Of a DNA stretch of 64,000 nucleotides, positions 1 to 9,561 are shown in pieces (within the stretch, counting starts at the first letter, position 1; every line of letters begins with the position of its first letter). Source of the DNA: Flagellimonas nanhaiensis (GTDB lineage Bacteria > Bacteroidota > Bacteroidia > Flavobacteriales > Flavobacteriaceae); NCBI RefSeq assembly GCF_003382275.1, contig NZ_QTJX01000002.1, forward strand, positions 620,001 through 684,000, given 5' to 3'. The translations under genes and the position numbers were made by a program. The notes beneath the pieces were generated by a model, which was given only the letters and a program-made list of their open reading frames with translations, was not told the DNA's origin and did not search any database.

Positions 1-193
1 ACACAATGGAAGTCCCAACAATGAAGAGAAAAAAGGGAAATACAAGGTCAGTTGGTGTATAACCGTGCCATTCTTTATGCAACAAAGGGGCATAAACATT
101 TGACCAGGTTCCCGGGGTATTTACCAAAATCATCAAAACGATGGTCATGCCCCTAAAAATATCAACCGAAATAACCCTTTTACCCAATCCCAT
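1..193 (-). CDS. Heparan-alpha-glucosaminide N-acetyltransferase-like membrane protein (DUF5009/NagX type), 3' part cut off
   Basis: This is the N-terminal 64 codons of a minus-strand gene that continues beyond the left edge of the window. The ATG at 193-191 overlaps the TAA of the symporter gene by one base (TAATG), so the two are probably translationally coupled. The protein begins [19 protein letters not shown] and goes on with a hydrophobic helix, a loop containing [18 protein letters not shown] and then [15 protein letters not shown]. This is the usual start of the DUF5009/HGSNAT membrane acyltransferase family (D-x-F/L-R-G, then W-x-G-x-T-x-x-D-x-x-F-P). Family members acetylate amino-sugars across the membrane. 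Pairing with a sodium symporter suggests amino-sugar uptake and modification, which is an inference. Confidence 0.85.
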   Translation of the reverse strand, partial: MGLGKRVISVDIFRGMTIVLMILVNTPGTWSNVYAPLLHKEWHGYTPTDLVFPFFLFIVGTSIV

Positions 194-2010
194 TATAACA
201 CCGATCCTTTAATGTTGTTCCATACCCGTACAAGCAAAAATCCTGAAATTATGACCACAACAGTCAATATTATAGCGCTTGTAGTTTTACCGTAGATCCA
301 ATATCCTGTTGCAAACATGGTTGAATAAATCAATACACAACCCAACAACATGGCCAAGATGCCTGAAGGCACGCTCCATTTTTCCTTTTTGACATCCAAG
401 GTCACATTATCATTCTTTGCCTGCTCCATTATCTTGTTCCAACCAGGCCCACCGGGTCTTATCTTCTTATAAAAATCATACAACACCTCCTTGCTTTCCG
501 GTTGGGTAAGGAAAGTGGCTGCAAGCCAAAAAATTGATGTTATAAGCACAATTGCGGGAAGTCTGCTCCAAAATGGGAAAATCCCATCAACAGCTCCATC
601 TCCAAAAAGATAGGTCCCAAGGGAGGAGAAGTTGAAAGCAAAGCTGACAATTGCCGCAGTGAACATGGCAGAGATTTCGCTCCACGCGTTTATTCTCCAC
701 CAGAACCATCTAAGAATGTAGACCAGGCCTGTTCCGGCACCAAACTCCAAAATAATGGAGAATAATTGGGTAGCATTGGTCAAGTATAGCGCAAAAATTG
801 CACTAAGAACCATAAGAATCACAGTAGTAAGCCTACCTACGTTAACCAATTCTCTTTCTGAAGCATTTTTATTGATCTGTTGTTTGTAAAAATCATTGAC
901 CAAATAGGATGATCCCCAATTTAAATGGGTGGAAATAGTACTCATATACGCCGCTCCCAATGAAGCCAATACAATTCCCAAAAGGCCACTGGGCAGTTTT
1001 ATGAGCATTGCCGAATACGCCAAATCATGCCCTAGTTTGTCTTCTGGAACATTAGGAAAAGCCTCGGATATACTAGCAATGTCTGGATATATCACCAATG
1101 AGGCCAAGGCTACCAAAATCCATGGCCATGGACGTAGTGCGTAATGCATTATGTTGAAGAAAAAAGTAGCTCCAATGGCATGGTTTTCATTCTTAGCGGC
1201 CAACATCCGTTGAGCTATGTAACCTCCTCCACCTGGCTCACCTCCCGGATACCATGAACTCCACCATTGAACAGCCAAAGGAATAATCAAAATGGCAATT
1301 ACATTGCTCGAATCTGAAAAATCCGGAAGTATGGAAAGCTTATCCTTTACATTTTCATGGGTGAGCATTTGTTCTATTCCGCCCACTTCAGGTAAATTGA
1401 TCAAGTAATACGCAGCGCCCACCGCACCTGCAATGGCCACGAAAAAAAGAATAAAATCAGTATAAACCACTCCTTTGAATCCTCCGATTGCACTAAAGAT
1501 TACCGTGATGACCCCTCCCATCAGAATAGTCTCCACCGGTTCAAGACCCAACATTATTCCTCCTATTTTGATGGCGGCCAAGTTAACTGCCGAGAGTGCA
1601 AGAATGTTAAAAAGAAGGCCAAGATAAATGGACCTAAACCCTCTTAGAAAATGTGCCGGTTTTCCTCCATAGCGCAAGTCGTAAAATTCCAGGTCTGTAA
1701 GCACCTCTGATCTTCTCCATAGTTTTGCGTATACAAAAACGGTAAGGAGCCCTGTCAACAAAAATGCCCACCAGCCCCAATTGGCAGAAACCCCACTTTT
1801 TCTAACAAAATCCGTCACCAAATTTGGCGTGTCGGTGGAAAAAGTAGTGGCCACCATGGAAAAACCCAAAAGCCACCAAGGCATATTACGGCCTGATAAG
1901 AAAAACTCTGAAGTGTTTTTTCCGGATTTCTTTGATACGTAAATTCCTATGAAAAGAACTAAAGCGAAAAATCCGAATATTATGAAATAATCTAAAGTTT
2001 GAATATCCAT
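193..2010 (-). CDS. Sodium:solute symporter family protein (SSS/SLC5)
   Basis: This is a 605-residue integral membrane protein of the sodium:solute symporter family, which couples Na+ entry to uptake of a sugar, amino acid or vitamin. Residues 8-26 form the first hydrophobic helix, followed by the SSS signature region [20 protein letters not shown], then about a dozen further helices. The [15 protein letters not shown] stretch is typical of bacterial sugar-type SSS members, and the length is normal. The gene overlaps the downstream DUF5009/HGSNAT-like acyltransferase by one base, and in Bacteroidota such pairs are often tied to amino-sugar or glycan salvage. The substrate cannot be read from the sequence. 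Confidence 0.93.
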   Translation of the reverse strand: MDIQTLDYFIIFGFFALVLFIGIYVSKKSGKNTSEFFLSGRNMPWWLLGFSMVATTFSTDTPNLVTDFVRKSGVSANWGWWAFLLTGLLTVFVYAKLWRRSEVLTDLEFYDLRYGGKPAHFLRGFRSIYLGLLFNILALSAVNLAAIKIGGIMLGLEPVETILMGGVITVIFSAIGGFKGVVYTDFILFFVAIAGAVGAAYYLINLPEVGGIEQMLTHENVKDKLSILPDFSDSSNVIAILIIPLAVQWWSSWYPGGEPGGGGYIAQRMLAAKNENHAIGATFFFNIMHYALRPWPWILVALASLVIYPDIASISEAFPNVPEDKLGHDLAYSAMLIKLPSGLLGIVLASLGAAYMSTISTHLNWGSSYLVNDFYKQQINKNASERELVNVGRLTTVILMVLSAIFALYLTNATQLFSIILEFGAGTGLVYILRWFWWRINAWSEISAMFTAAIVSFAFNFSSLGTYLFGDGAVDGIFPFWSRLPAIVLITSIFWLAATFLTQPESKEVLYDFYKKIRPGGPGWNKIMEQAKNDNVTLDVKKEKWSVPSGILAMLLGCVLIYSTMFATGYWIYGKTTSAIILTVVVIISGFLLVRVWNNIKGSVL

Positions 2011-2085
2011 TTGGTTATGATTGGTCTGCTTTTAAAGGTAAAATTTTTTAGAATACCTTTGGTTTTTGTTCGCTAAACACCAATT

Positions 2086-2841
2086 TTGGTTCTATATATA
2101 ACTTCTGAACCGTTATGGATGGCGTGGCTTTTGGCCGCTACAGCTACCTTTTTAATGGGCACATCAAAAGCCGGTTTAAAAGGGATGTCCATTTTTAACG
2201 TAACCCTAATGGCCCTTGCATTTGGTGCCAGACAATCTACAGGAATATTTATTCCCTTGCTCTTGGTTGGTGACGTTTTTGCAGTAATCTACTACAACAG
2301 ACATGCTCAATGGAAATACCTGTTAAAGTTTCTTCCCTGGATGTTAATGGGCATTTTGTTTGGTGTTTTTATGGGCAAGGACCTGCCTGAAAAAGAATTC
2401 AAATTGGGAATGGTAGTGGTAATCTTCATTAGTTTGGGCATCTTGCTTTGGTGGGAAAGAAGGAAATCTTCCCGAGTTCCTACACATTGGTTCTTTTCTG
2501 GATCTATAGGGATTATGGCAGGAATTTGTACCATGATCGGGAATTTGGCAGGTGCTTTTACAAACATTTTCTTTTTGGCCATGCGCTTACCTAAAAATGA
2601 ATTTGTTGGAACGGCAGCATGGCTCTTTTTCATTACAAACTTGTTCAAACTCCCATTTCATGTTTTTGTCTGGAAAACCATCACCCCGGAAACTTTACTT
2701 ATAAACTTGCGATTGGTTCCGGCAATATTGGTTGGGCTTTTAGTTGGTGTTTTTATTGTGAAAAGAATCAATGACCGAAACTATAAAAGGTTTATTCTCA
2801 TTGTTACTGCCATAGGAGCCATAGCCATTCTTTTTAAATAA
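2086..2841 (+). CDS. TauE/SafE family membrane permease (sulfite exporter family)
   Basis: This is a membrane protein of about 251 residues with seven to eight hydrophobic segments. The N-terminal block TATFLMGTSKAGLKGMSIFN matches the first TauE/SafE (DUF81) repeat (G-x-S/T-K-x-G-x-x-G), and a related second repeat, GNLAGAFTNIFFLAMRLPK, lies near residues 152-170. Family members are proposed to export sulfite, sulfoacetate or other organosulfur anions, and the substrate here is unknown. Two starts are possible: TTG at 2086, or ATG at 2119, which would remove 11 residues. Neither has a clear ribosome binding site. The longer form is kept because homologues carry a few residues before the first helix. 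The gene is divergent from the symporter. Confidence 0.88.
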   Translation: MVLYITSEPLWMAWLLAATATFLMGTSKAGLKGMSIFNVTLMALAFGARQSTGIFIPLLLVGDVFAVIYYNRHAQWKYLLKFLPWMLMGILFGVFMGKDLPEKEFKLGMVVVIFISLGILLWWERRKSSRVPTHWFFSGSIGIMAGICTMIGNLAGAFTNIFFLAMRLPKNEFVGTAAWLFFITNLFKLPFHVFVWKTITPETLLINLRLVPAILVGLLVGVFIVKRINDRNYKRFILIVTAIGAIAILFK

Positions 2842-3005
2842 TTGTTGATTCAATTGCATTGACCCCATGACCCCATGTTGCTTTTTGTAGCCGATAATCA
2901 AACTGTGGTTTCAGAATTACCAGTGCCAAATCTCAATGTGAATTTAGTATCTTTTGCCTTGCAATCTTAGACAGAACACGCATAAACCTTCTTATAGACT
3001 TAGAC

Positions 3006-4031
3006 TTGAAATTTCTTTCAATCATAAACTTAATCGTGGCAGTACAGGCTTTGTTTCTGAGCTTTCATTTCATGTTAAAATCGAAAGGTGTAAGTGTGCT
3101 CAACAAGTTGCTGGGCCTATTGTGTTTTTGTTTTGGCCTACTTGTAATGAACACCTATTTAAATCTTAGTGGTTTAATTTCAAGCATCCCTTTTTTTCAG
3201 GATATTTCCAACAATTCCATGTGGTTTTGTGGACCTGCACTGTACTTATATGTTATCCATTACGGATATAAAACGAGAACAAATTTAATATTGCTCAATA
3301 CCCTTCCCTTTCTTATTCCGGCCAGTATAAATATTTTCCTTGAGTGGCCCTGGTTTGAGCAAATAATCCCATTTGTGGCTTATATTCAAATAAGCTTGTA
3401 TCTGTTCTTGGCACTTAAATTTTTGGTTTTGAACTACTCAAGTGCCAAACAATTCTACAATTGGATACTCCCCTCCATCTTGGTCTTTGCCGTTATACTA
3501 CTAACAAATTTTGTGTTATCTATATTGCTTTTGGCAGGAATAGAGGTGTTGCCCAATGCGGTTTTACAGAGCTTTACCACATTTTTGGCCTTACCCATAT
3601 TTTTTCTGGCGTATAAGGAAATGAACGCCAAACACGATTTGGGAATTGTGCCTGAAAAATACAGGTCGACCTATATCTCAAATGAAAAGTCAAGTTTGTA
3701 TCTAGAAATGATTGAGAGTGCCATGAAGCAAGACAAGCTTTTCCTTCAACCAAAACTTACCCTTCAATCATTTTCTCAGCATTTAAATGTTCCGCCAAAA
3801 TATGTTTCCCAAACCATCAACCAGAATTTAGGGATAAGTTTCACGGAATATTTGATTGGTTTTAGAATAGAAGAGGTTAAGTCAAAGTTGATGGACCCAA
3901 ATAATGCTCACCTTACCATATATGGAATGGCCCAGGACTCCGGGTTTAACTCGGCCAGCAGATTCAATTTTCTTTTTAAGAAGCATACCGGTTACACTCC
4001 AAAGGAGTTTCAAAAGCTTCATTCAGCCTAA
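3006..4031 (+). CDS. AraC-family transcriptional regulator with N-terminal multi-helix membrane domain
   Basis: The 341-residue protein starts with roughly seven hydrophobic helices (residues 4-205). It ends in an AraC/XylS double helix-turn-helix (about 235-340), with the recognisable end AQDSGFNSASRFNFLFKKHTGYTPKEFQK. This membrane-anchored AraC layout is common in Flavobacteriia and is thought to sense envelope signals directly. The translation start is a TTG at 3006; there is no in-frame ATG before the first helix. The CPBP-protease gene follows on the same strand after 89 bases, which include a perfect 16-bp palindrome. The regulator may therefore act on that gene, which is an inference. 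Confidence 0.9.
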   Translation: MKFLSIINLIVAVQALFLSFHFMLKSKGVSVLNKLLGLLCFCFGLLVMNTYLNLSGLISSIPFFQDISNNSMWFCGPALYLYVIHYGYKTRTNLILLNTLPFLIPASINIFLEWPWFEQIIPFVAYIQISLYLFLALKFLVLNYSSAKQFYNWILPSILVFAVILLTNFVLSILLLAGIEVLPNAVLQSFTTFLALPIFFLAYKEMNAKHDLGIVPEKYRSTYISNEKSSLYLEMIESAMKQDKLFLQPKLTLQSFSQHLNVPPKYVSQTINQNLGISFTEYLIGFRIEEVKSKLMDPNNAHLTIYGMAQDSGFNSASRFNFLFKKHTGYTPKEFQKLHSA

Positions 4032-4040
4032 AATCATATC

Positions 4041-4056
4041 CTATATCATGATATAG
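4041..4056. promoter_or_regulatory. Perfect 16-bp palindrome, candidate operator
   Basis: CTATATCATGATATAG is exactly self-complementary. It lies ten bases after the AraC gene stop and about 65 bases before the ATG of the CPBP protease gene. It is AT-rich, has no following T tract and no loop, so it fits a dimeric protein binding site better than a terminator. The bound protein is unknown. Confidence 0.4.
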
Positions 4057-4120
4057 CACATGATCTATTTGAGGCCATTAGCGGTTGTGCCTAAGTTTGA
4101 GTTTTCAAAATTTCCCTGTT

Positions 4121-4957
4121 ATGACAACTAAAGCTTCAAACATAAAAAATCAACTGCTGTTATTCTTTGGGCTGACCTATGGTATTTCTTGGCTTCTTTT
4201 CTTTGTGGGGCACCAGACTCAAATCATACCCATTATCATACTGGGAATATGGGCGCCATCCATAACATCTGTAATACTTACCGGGTATTTTTTTGGTAAA
4301 AAGGGGATATCCCAACTATTCAGCAGATTTAAAAGAACCCGTATTAAATGGTATTGGTGGGTCTTGCTCTTACTGCTTCCCGCGGCAATCCATTTTACTG
4401 GGCGTTCTTTGTGGCAGCTTTCATATGAGGGAGCGCTAAAGCCAGATATTTTAAATATATCATACTGGATGGGAGCAATTATTCCTTCATTTCTTATTGC
4501 CGGTTTTGGCGAGGAACTGGGGTGGAGAGGTTTTGCCCTTCCCAGATTGCAACGGAACTTCTCGCCAGTAACTGCTTCACTAATCTTGGCCACAGTACAC
4601 TTGCTATGGCATTTGCCAACCTATTGGTTGGGTCAGGGGATGCACAATGTCCCTTTTGTTTACGTCCTGGCCTTTGTGTTCCCATGGACATTTATCTTCA
4701 ATTGGTTGTACAACAAATCTGGAGGAAGTTTACTATTTGCCGTTGGGTTCCATGCTATTTCCAATGCTTCTCTTTCCATTGTTAGATTTATGCCCTGGGA
4801 CGGGGATGTGCCGATTACCCCTGAATTATTGACACAAGTATCTTTCCCTGTTGAATATGGAGGTCCGTATTTAACGGTTTGCCTGATATACGTACTTGTT
4901 GCACTGGCCGTTATTTTTAAAGGAAAGTTCAATCAAACCAACACGGATATCCCATAG
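4121..4957 (+). CDS. CPBP family intramembrane glutamic endopeptidase
   Basis: This is a 278-residue membrane protein with about eight hydrophobic segments. It carries the CPBP/Rce1 (formerly CAAX-protease) signatures: EELGWR at residues 131-136 (EExxxR), HLLWHLP with His160 and His164, and a late GFHAISNAS block with His211. These residues form the glutamate/histidine active site inside the membrane. Bacterial members have been linked to self-immunity against bacteriocins and to cleavage of membrane regulators, but no substrate is evident here. ATG 4121 is preferred over an in-frame TTG at 4085, because MTTKASNIKNQ leads directly into the first helix. It follows the AraC regulator on the same strand. 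Confidence 0.92.
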   Translation: MTTKASNIKNQLLLFFGLTYGISWLLFFVGHQTQIIPIIILGIWAPSITSVILTGYFFGKKGISQLFSRFKRTRIKWYWWVLLLLLPAAIHFTGRSLWQLSYEGALKPDILNISYWMGAIIPSFLIAGFGEELGWRGFALPRLQRNFSPVTASLILATVHLLWHLPTYWLGQGMHNVPFVYVLAFVFPWTFIFNWLYNKSGGSLLFAVGFHAISNASLSIVRFMPWDGDVPITPELLTQVSFPVEYGGPYLTVCLIYVLVALAVIFKGKFNQTNTDIP

Positions 4958-5000
4958 AGGTTCTTAATCGCAAAATGCACTTGGAGGGTTTGTTTTTATG

Positions 5001-5729
5001 CTAAACCTTTCCCTTGTCCACCATTGCAAAAAAGGCTTCGCGATACGAACCGCTAATGGGCAATTTAGATTCGCCAAGATGCACTCTATTGTTCATGATA
5101 ACATCTATTCTGGACAGTTGAACAATGTAAGATTTGTGAATTCTGACAAAACGGTCCTGTGGTAACATGTCGAGCGTTTCTCCCATTTTGCCCAAGGCCA
5201 TCACTTTTCTATCATCCAATTGATAATTGACGTAGTTGCCGGAGCCTTCAAGAAACAGAATGCTGTCCAGATCTATTCGGTCAATTTTGGTTCCGTGTTT
5301 TACAAAAATGTGATTTTGATGAAACTTGGCATCGGGTTTCTCATCCGTTTGAATAACATTCTGGTTCTTGGAAACCATCACCCCATGGAGTTTGTCCACA
5401 CACATTACAAAACGATCAAATTCAATCGGTTTTAAAAGGTAGTCCACAACATCTAATTGGTAGCTTTCAACAGCGTACTCGGAATACGCTGTGGTCAATA
5501 CAAACTTGGGCTTTTGGTTCAGGGATTTTATGAGCTGTATGCCAGATAGATTTGGCATATTGATGTCGAGAAAGACCACATCGACCTTTTGTTGTTTCAG
5601 AAAATCGAATGCCTTGATGGGATTCCTAAAGCTGGCCATCAGGTTTAAAGATTCCATGCGTTGCACATATTCCTCCATGATTTCAATGGCTCGGGGCTCA
5701 TCATCAACTATAATACAATTGAATTGCAT
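5001..5729 (-). CDS. LytTR-family response regulator
   Basis: The protein has 242 residues. The receiver domain (1-120) has the acidic pair in IIVDDE, phospho-acceptor Asp55 in VVFLDINMPNLSG, the T/A of LTTAYSEYA and the switch lysine in LLKPIEFD. The C-terminal LytTR DNA-binding domain (about 140-240) shows IFVKHGTKIDRIDLDSILFLEG and FVRIHKSYIV. ATG 5729 (MQFNCII) is chosen over an upstream TTG at 5738. The gene lies five bases downstream of its LytS-type kinase in a two-gene minus-strand operon. LytTR proteins bind paired 9-bp direct repeats; no convincing pair was found near this operon. Confidence 0.95.
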   Translation of the reverse strand: MQFNCIIVDDEPRAIEIMEEYVQRMESLNLMASFRNPIKAFDFLKQQKVDVVFLDINMPNLSGIQLIKSLNQKPKFVLTTAYSEYAVESYQLDVVDYLLKPIEFDRFVMCVDKLHGVMVSKNQNVIQTDEKPDAKFHQNHIFVKHGTKIDRIDLDSILFLEGSGNYVNYQLDDRKVMALGKMGETLDMLPQDRFVRIHKSYIVQLSRIDVIMNNRVHLGESKLPISGSYREAFFAMVDKGKV

Positions 5730-5734
5730 ACTAC

Positions 5735-6787
5735 TCAAAATTGAAGGGTTAGCTTCACATGATAATTATCTCCATCATCCTCAACCTCCAGCTGGTGCTT
5801 ATCTGGATAAAGCAAGGCAAGCCTCCGTTTAACATTCGTAAGGCCTACTCCAGAATTTCTCTCTATGGTTTCGGTATTAAATTTACGATTGGATATATTG
5901 AAAACCAACATGTGGTCCGTTGCGGTAAGTGACAAATGAATATAAGATTTATGCTCTATTTGAATTCCGTGCTTAAAAGCATTCTCCACAAAGGGGATAA
6001 AGATTATGGGAGCTATCCGCACAGATGGATTCTTAATATCCAAGTTTATTTTTAAATCGATGGGGTCTTCTTCGGAGAACCTAAATTTCTGAAGTTCTAT
6101 GTAACTGTTGAGGTATTGAATCTCCTTCGCCAAAGTAACTTTTTCCACATTACTGTCATAGATCATATACCGCATCATGTGCGATAATTTGGCGATGCCG
6201 TCCGCAACGGTCTTGTCTTCATGTTTTCTGGCTTCTGCATAAAGATTGTTCAACGTATTGAAAATAAAGTGCGGATTGATCTGCGCCTTCAGAAAATTAA
6301 TTTCGGTATTGAGCTTTTCCTGAATTATCTCGTTTTTGAGCTTTTCGTTCTTAAACCAATCTTTGGTAGATCTATATCCAAAAGCGATAAACAGACAAAC
6401 AAAATGAAAAAAGAGACTATACCCTATTAAAGCCAATCCTTTTTGTATGGGGTGTTCAAAGAAGGAATTGAGAATAAAATAATTAAGGGAAAGAGGCGCA
6501 ATTAGCGTAGATACAAACCAAAGTGTAAGACTTATAGTGGATCTGGTCTTATTTTTTGATTTCATCCACGCTGGTATGACCCAATAGATGGCCCCATAAA
6601 AAAGAAGGGCTTTAAAAAAGATGTGTAGAAGCGTAACCGCTAAAAAGACCCTGTTGTACTCTTTAAAATAGGAAAAGCCTTCTTCTGTTTTAACTATCCT
6701 GATTTTGATACCAAAATTTGAATAGGAAATATAGAAGACAAGTGCCCAAAAAAGGATGTGCAAAAAAGGCTCAATAAACTTTCTCAT
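5735..6787 (-). CDS. LytS/YehU-type sensor histidine kinase
   Basis: This 350-residue membrane kinase has four hydrophobic helices in the first 150 residues (7TMR-like short form without a periplasmic domain). A His_kinase domain (PF06580 type) follows, with the phospho-acceptor histidine in FLKAQINPHFIFNTLNNLY. The last part is an HATPase domain with FVENAFKHG (N box) and SGVGLTNVKRRL (G box). It begins with ATG at 6787 and ends just before the LytTR regulator, so the two form a phosphorelay pair. The kinase gene is divergent from the S41 peptidase gene at 7008, and the shared 220-base region may carry both promoters. The signal sensed is unknown. Confidence 0.95.
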   Translation of the reverse strand: MRKFIEPFLHILFWALVFYISYSNFGIKIRIVKTEEGFSYFKEYNRVFLAVTLLHIFFKALLFYGAIYWVIPAWMKSKNKTRSTISLTLWFVSTLIAPLSLNYFILNSFFEHPIQKGLALIGYSLFFHFVCLFIAFGYRSTKDWFKNEKLKNEIIQEKLNTEINFLKAQINPHFIFNTLNNLYAEARKHEDKTVADGIAKLSHMMRYMIYDSNVEKVTLAKEIQYLNSYIELQKFRFSEEDPIDLKINLDIKNPSVRIAPIIFIPFVENAFKHGIQIEHKSYIHLSLTATDHMLVFNISNRKFNTETIERNSGVGLTNVKRRLALLYPDKHQLEVEDDGDNYHVKLTLQF

Positions 6788-7007
6788 AGTAAAACAGCTT
6801 GCCTGGCTAAAATTATGAATTCAGAATTGTTGCAAAAGTTTATTTGACCAATCCTTGAGTATTAGTTGTAAAATGGAATCTTTCTTATGTGTCGCGGTTC
6901 AAACTTTAAAACCTGTAAGTTGAATAATTTCCATAGCAGTTAAAATAAATCATTTGGGGAAAGTTATGGCCTCGACTTCATTTGGAATCGATTTTAACTT
7001 AAACCCT

Positions 7008-8432
7008 ATGAAGCACACAAGAAAAAGCATAGCGACCATTTTGGCCCTTGTCTACGGAATTGTTGCATACACACAAGACCTGGACAAAAGCTATGTAAAC
7101 AAAACAGTGAACAAAATTATCGATGTAATTGATAAAAACTACATCATTCCTGAGCTCAAGACCGAAGTGATTTCCGATATATCGGCCAACCTGGAGCAAG
7201 GAAAATACCATAACCTTCCCGACCATAAAAGTCTGGCCAAAACCCTTACAAGGGATTTAAAAGAAAGCAGTGGCGATTTTCATCTGTATGTGGTCGCCAA
7301 AGCTTCGGATGTCGAGGAAAAAACTTCACCGGTAAGACAAATGAGGAGGATGTCCCCAGACCCAAAAGCGTTTGAAAACTTGCTGTCCTATACCATACTT
7401 GAGGGTAACATTGCCTATCTGAAGATTCCTTTGTTTGCTCCTCTGGAATATATAAAAGAGGACTTGGATGCATTCTTGGAGACCACACTATCAGCAGATG
7501 CCATTATTGTGGATGTAAGGGATTGCCCAGGGGGATCTGGAGAAACCTTGGCCTATTTGGCCGGGGGTATAGTGGCAAAGGAAACACATTTGACTACCTA
7601 CTACAGCAAAACGGAGCAGCAAAGCCTTTATACACCAAAAACCAAGTTTGGCCCTATAAATGATAAGAAAGAAGTATTTGTTCTTACTAATGGCAATACA
7701 GGTTCTGCAGCGGAAGGATTTGCTTTCTACCTCCAGCAAATTGGGCGTGTTACGGTAGTAGGGGCGCCTTCGGCCGGTGGAGGAAGGTCCAATGAATTCT
7801 TTCCTATCGATGATGTTCTGGATTTATCCGTTTCAACACGAACTTCTGTAACTCCCAATGGAAAACAGTTTCAAGGAGTTGGTGTACAGCCTGCCGTTTT
7901 TACTCCTGAAAACAATGCCCTAAAACAAGCTCAAATTCTGGCGCTTCAATCCCTCCAGGAAAAATCCCCTGAGCAGAAGCCCCTTTATAAAAACCTCTTG
8001 AAAGAAATTGGAAAAGACCGAATGAAATATCAAAGAGGAGATAAGCAAAACATCACAAAAACTGTTTTGGGCTATTTGGAAAATTTCTTTGAGAACAATA
8101 CAGAAGAAATGCTCAAATATCTACACCCCCAATTGGCTAAACGTGGAATTTCCAAAAAAAGAGGGGAAAGCGCGCTCTTTTTCCAAGATATGGAGATGGA
8201 TGAACTAAAAGCCATGTTGGAAAGAAAGCCAGCTTTTCCAATGGAAAAGCAGCAAAACAAGGTAGAAATACAGGATGTTTTTTTCAACTCGGCAAGTGTA
8301 AAGGTTACCACTGGCTACCCTGGAAGAATGGAATGGATAGAGTACATCCACCTTTTTAAACTTAATGGCGAATGGAAGATTGCCAACATACTTTGGGATT
8401 ATTTCCCTCGAAAAAATCAAAAAACGAAATAA
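7008..8432 (+). CDS. Secreted S41 family peptidase with C-terminal lumazine-binding-like domain
   Basis: This is a 474-residue exported protein. Residues 1-22 form a signal peptide (MKHTRKSIATILALVYG...AYTQ), so ATG 7008 is preferred over the in-frame ATG at 6954. The S41 (tail-specific protease/IRBP type) fold is seen in IIVDVRDCPGGSGET (170s) and NGNTGSAAEGFAF, with the predicted nucleophile Ser233 and Glu236. No PDZ domain is visible, as in the IRBP-like subgroup. The last about 125 residues (DKQNITKTVLGYLENFFENN to the end, with WIEYIHLFKLNGEWKIANILWDY) look like a putative lumazine-binding/NTF2-like domain. The serine hydrolase gene follows after one base, so they form an operon. Confidence 0.85.
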   Translation: MKHTRKSIATILALVYGIVAYTQDLDKSYVNKTVNKIIDVIDKNYIIPELKTEVISDISANLEQGKYHNLPDHKSLAKTLTRDLKESSGDFHLYVVAKASDVEEKTSPVRQMRRMSPDPKAFENLLSYTILEGNIAYLKIPLFAPLEYIKEDLDAFLETTLSADAIIVDVRDCPGGSGETLAYLAGGIVAKETHLTTYYSKTEQQSLYTPKTKFGPINDKKEVFVLTNGNTGSAAEGFAFYLQQIGRVTVVGAPSAGGGRSNEFFPIDDVLDLSVSTRTSVTPNGKQFQGVGVQPAVFTPENNALKQAQILALQSLQEKSPEQKPLYKNLLKEIGKDRMKYQRGDKQNITKTVLGYLENFFENNTEEMLKYLHPQLAKRGISKKRGESALFFQDMEMDELKAMLERKPAFPMEKQQNKVEIQDVFFNSASVKVTTGYPGRMEWIEYIHLFKLNGEWKIANILWDYFPRKNQKTK

Positions 8433-8433
8433 T

Positions 8434-9522
8434 ATGAAAAAGACACTTTTATGTATCGCCTTTTCAATTTTGGGCGTATACAGCTATGGCCAACGAAGGC
8501 CCCTGCACAAAGCAGTGCCGTTCAAAGATGCCAATGCAGCTAAAGCCTATTTGCAAAATCAGGCTGACAGTCTAAAATTCTCGGGGAATGTTTTGGTTAT
8601 GCAAAATGGAAAGGATTTGATCAAAGAATCCTATGGATTGGCCAGCAAGGAAAAAAACATCCCCATAAACATAGACACCAAGATCAATTTAGGGTCCATC
8701 AACAAGGCCTTTACTGCTGTCTGTGTTCTACAATTGATAGAAGCTGGTAAAATCAATTTTGAGGACAAGATAACCAAGTATATCCCAGAGCTAAAAGCTA
8801 ATATGGCCAATGAGATAAGCATCCGTAACCTCCTTGAAATGAAATCAGGTCTTGGCTCTTATTGGGATTCTCCCATTTTTCTGGATAACTACAAGAATCT
8901 CAGAAACCTTGAAGATTATGTTCCTATCATTGCGGCCTATTCACTTTCTTCAAAACCTGGAACCGAACGGCAATACAGCAATTCAAGCTATGAGTTATTG
9001 GGAATTCTTGTGCAACGGGTCAGTGGTCAAAACTATTATGACTACGTTCGGGAAAATGTCTACAAAAAGGCAGGAATGGTGAACACTGATGCCTTTGAAA
9101 GAGATAAATCCGTTCAAAACCTTGCCCAAGGATATTCCAAATTCAAAGTTGGGGAAGATTTTGAAACCCAATTGCCTCCAGAAAGACAATATGCCTTCAA
9201 CTACAATGTAAATGACCGTAGCCCGGTAAAGGGAACTGCAGCCGGGGGAGGTTTCTCAACTGTAGACGACATGAAGCAATTTGTTTACACCCTAACATCC
9301 AACCAGTTATTGTCCAAAACTTCCACAGACCTATTGATAAATCATTTTAGGGACAGTCCAGACCGTAATCCTGTTTACAACATAAGAGGTGGATCAACCG
9401 GAATTAACTCCGTGGTTTTTTACAATGCCTCAAAAGACCTGTTGATCATTGTTTTGTGTAATTATGATCCTCCTGTCGGTTCCGAAGTGGCCAGACGTTT
9501 AATTGCAACATTCAATTCATAA
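8434..9522 (+). CDS. Secreted serine hydrolase, beta-lactamase/DD-peptidase (class C-like) family
   Basis: This 362-residue protein has a signal peptide of about 20 residues (ending YSYGQ) and a beta-lactamase/penicillin-binding fold. The catalytic motif SxxK is Ser88-Ile-Asn-Lys91 in INLGSINKAF. YSN at 181-183 (KPGTERQYSNSSYELLG) is the second motif. AAGGGFSTVDDMKQF and the late GGSTGINSVVF complete the family pattern. Such proteins act as esterases, D-aminopeptidases or peptidoglycan hydrolases rather than true antibiotic-resistance enzymes; the substrate is not predictable. ATG 8434 is used because it starts the signal peptide and lies one base after the S41 peptidase stop. Confidence 0.9.
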   Translation: MKKTLLCIAFSILGVYSYGQRRPLHKAVPFKDANAAKAYLQNQADSLKFSGNVLVMQNGKDLIKESYGLASKEKNIPINIDTKINLGSINKAFTAVCVLQLIEAGKINFEDKITKYIPELKANMANEISIRNLLEMKSGLGSYWDSPIFLDNYKNLRNLEDYVPIIAAYSLSSKPGTERQYSNSSYELLGILVQRVSGQNYYDYVRENVYKKAGMVNTDAFERDKSVQNLAQGYSKFKVGEDFETQLPPERQYAFNYNVNDRSPVKGTAAGGGFSTVDDMKQFVYTLTSNQLLSKTSTDLLINHFRDSPDRNPVYNIRGGSTGINSVVFYNASKDLLIIVLCNYDPPVGSEVARRLIATFNS

Positions 9523-9561
9523 ATGGATAAAGAGGGAAGGACTCGACTTTGTAAGTTTTCA

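Noticed and set aside
837..845. A TACGTTAAC sequence similar to the LytTR half-site
   Set aside because: It is a single copy inside the symporter coding region and its last base does not fit.
2861..2876. Tandem GACCCCAT duplication after the TauE gene
   Set aside because: Only two short units, with no link to a promoter or a structure.
6916..6944. Two imperfect LytTR-like half-sites (TAAGTTGAA and GCAGTTAAA) 20 bp apart before the S41 peptidase gene
   Set aside because: Each breaks the half-site pattern in at least one position and the spacing is one base short, so this is too weak to call.
8434..9522. Reading the serine hydrolase as an antibiotic-resistance beta-lactamase
   Set aside because: The SxxK/YxN fold is shared by esterases and DD-peptidases, and such Bacteroidota proteins are rarely true resistance enzymes.
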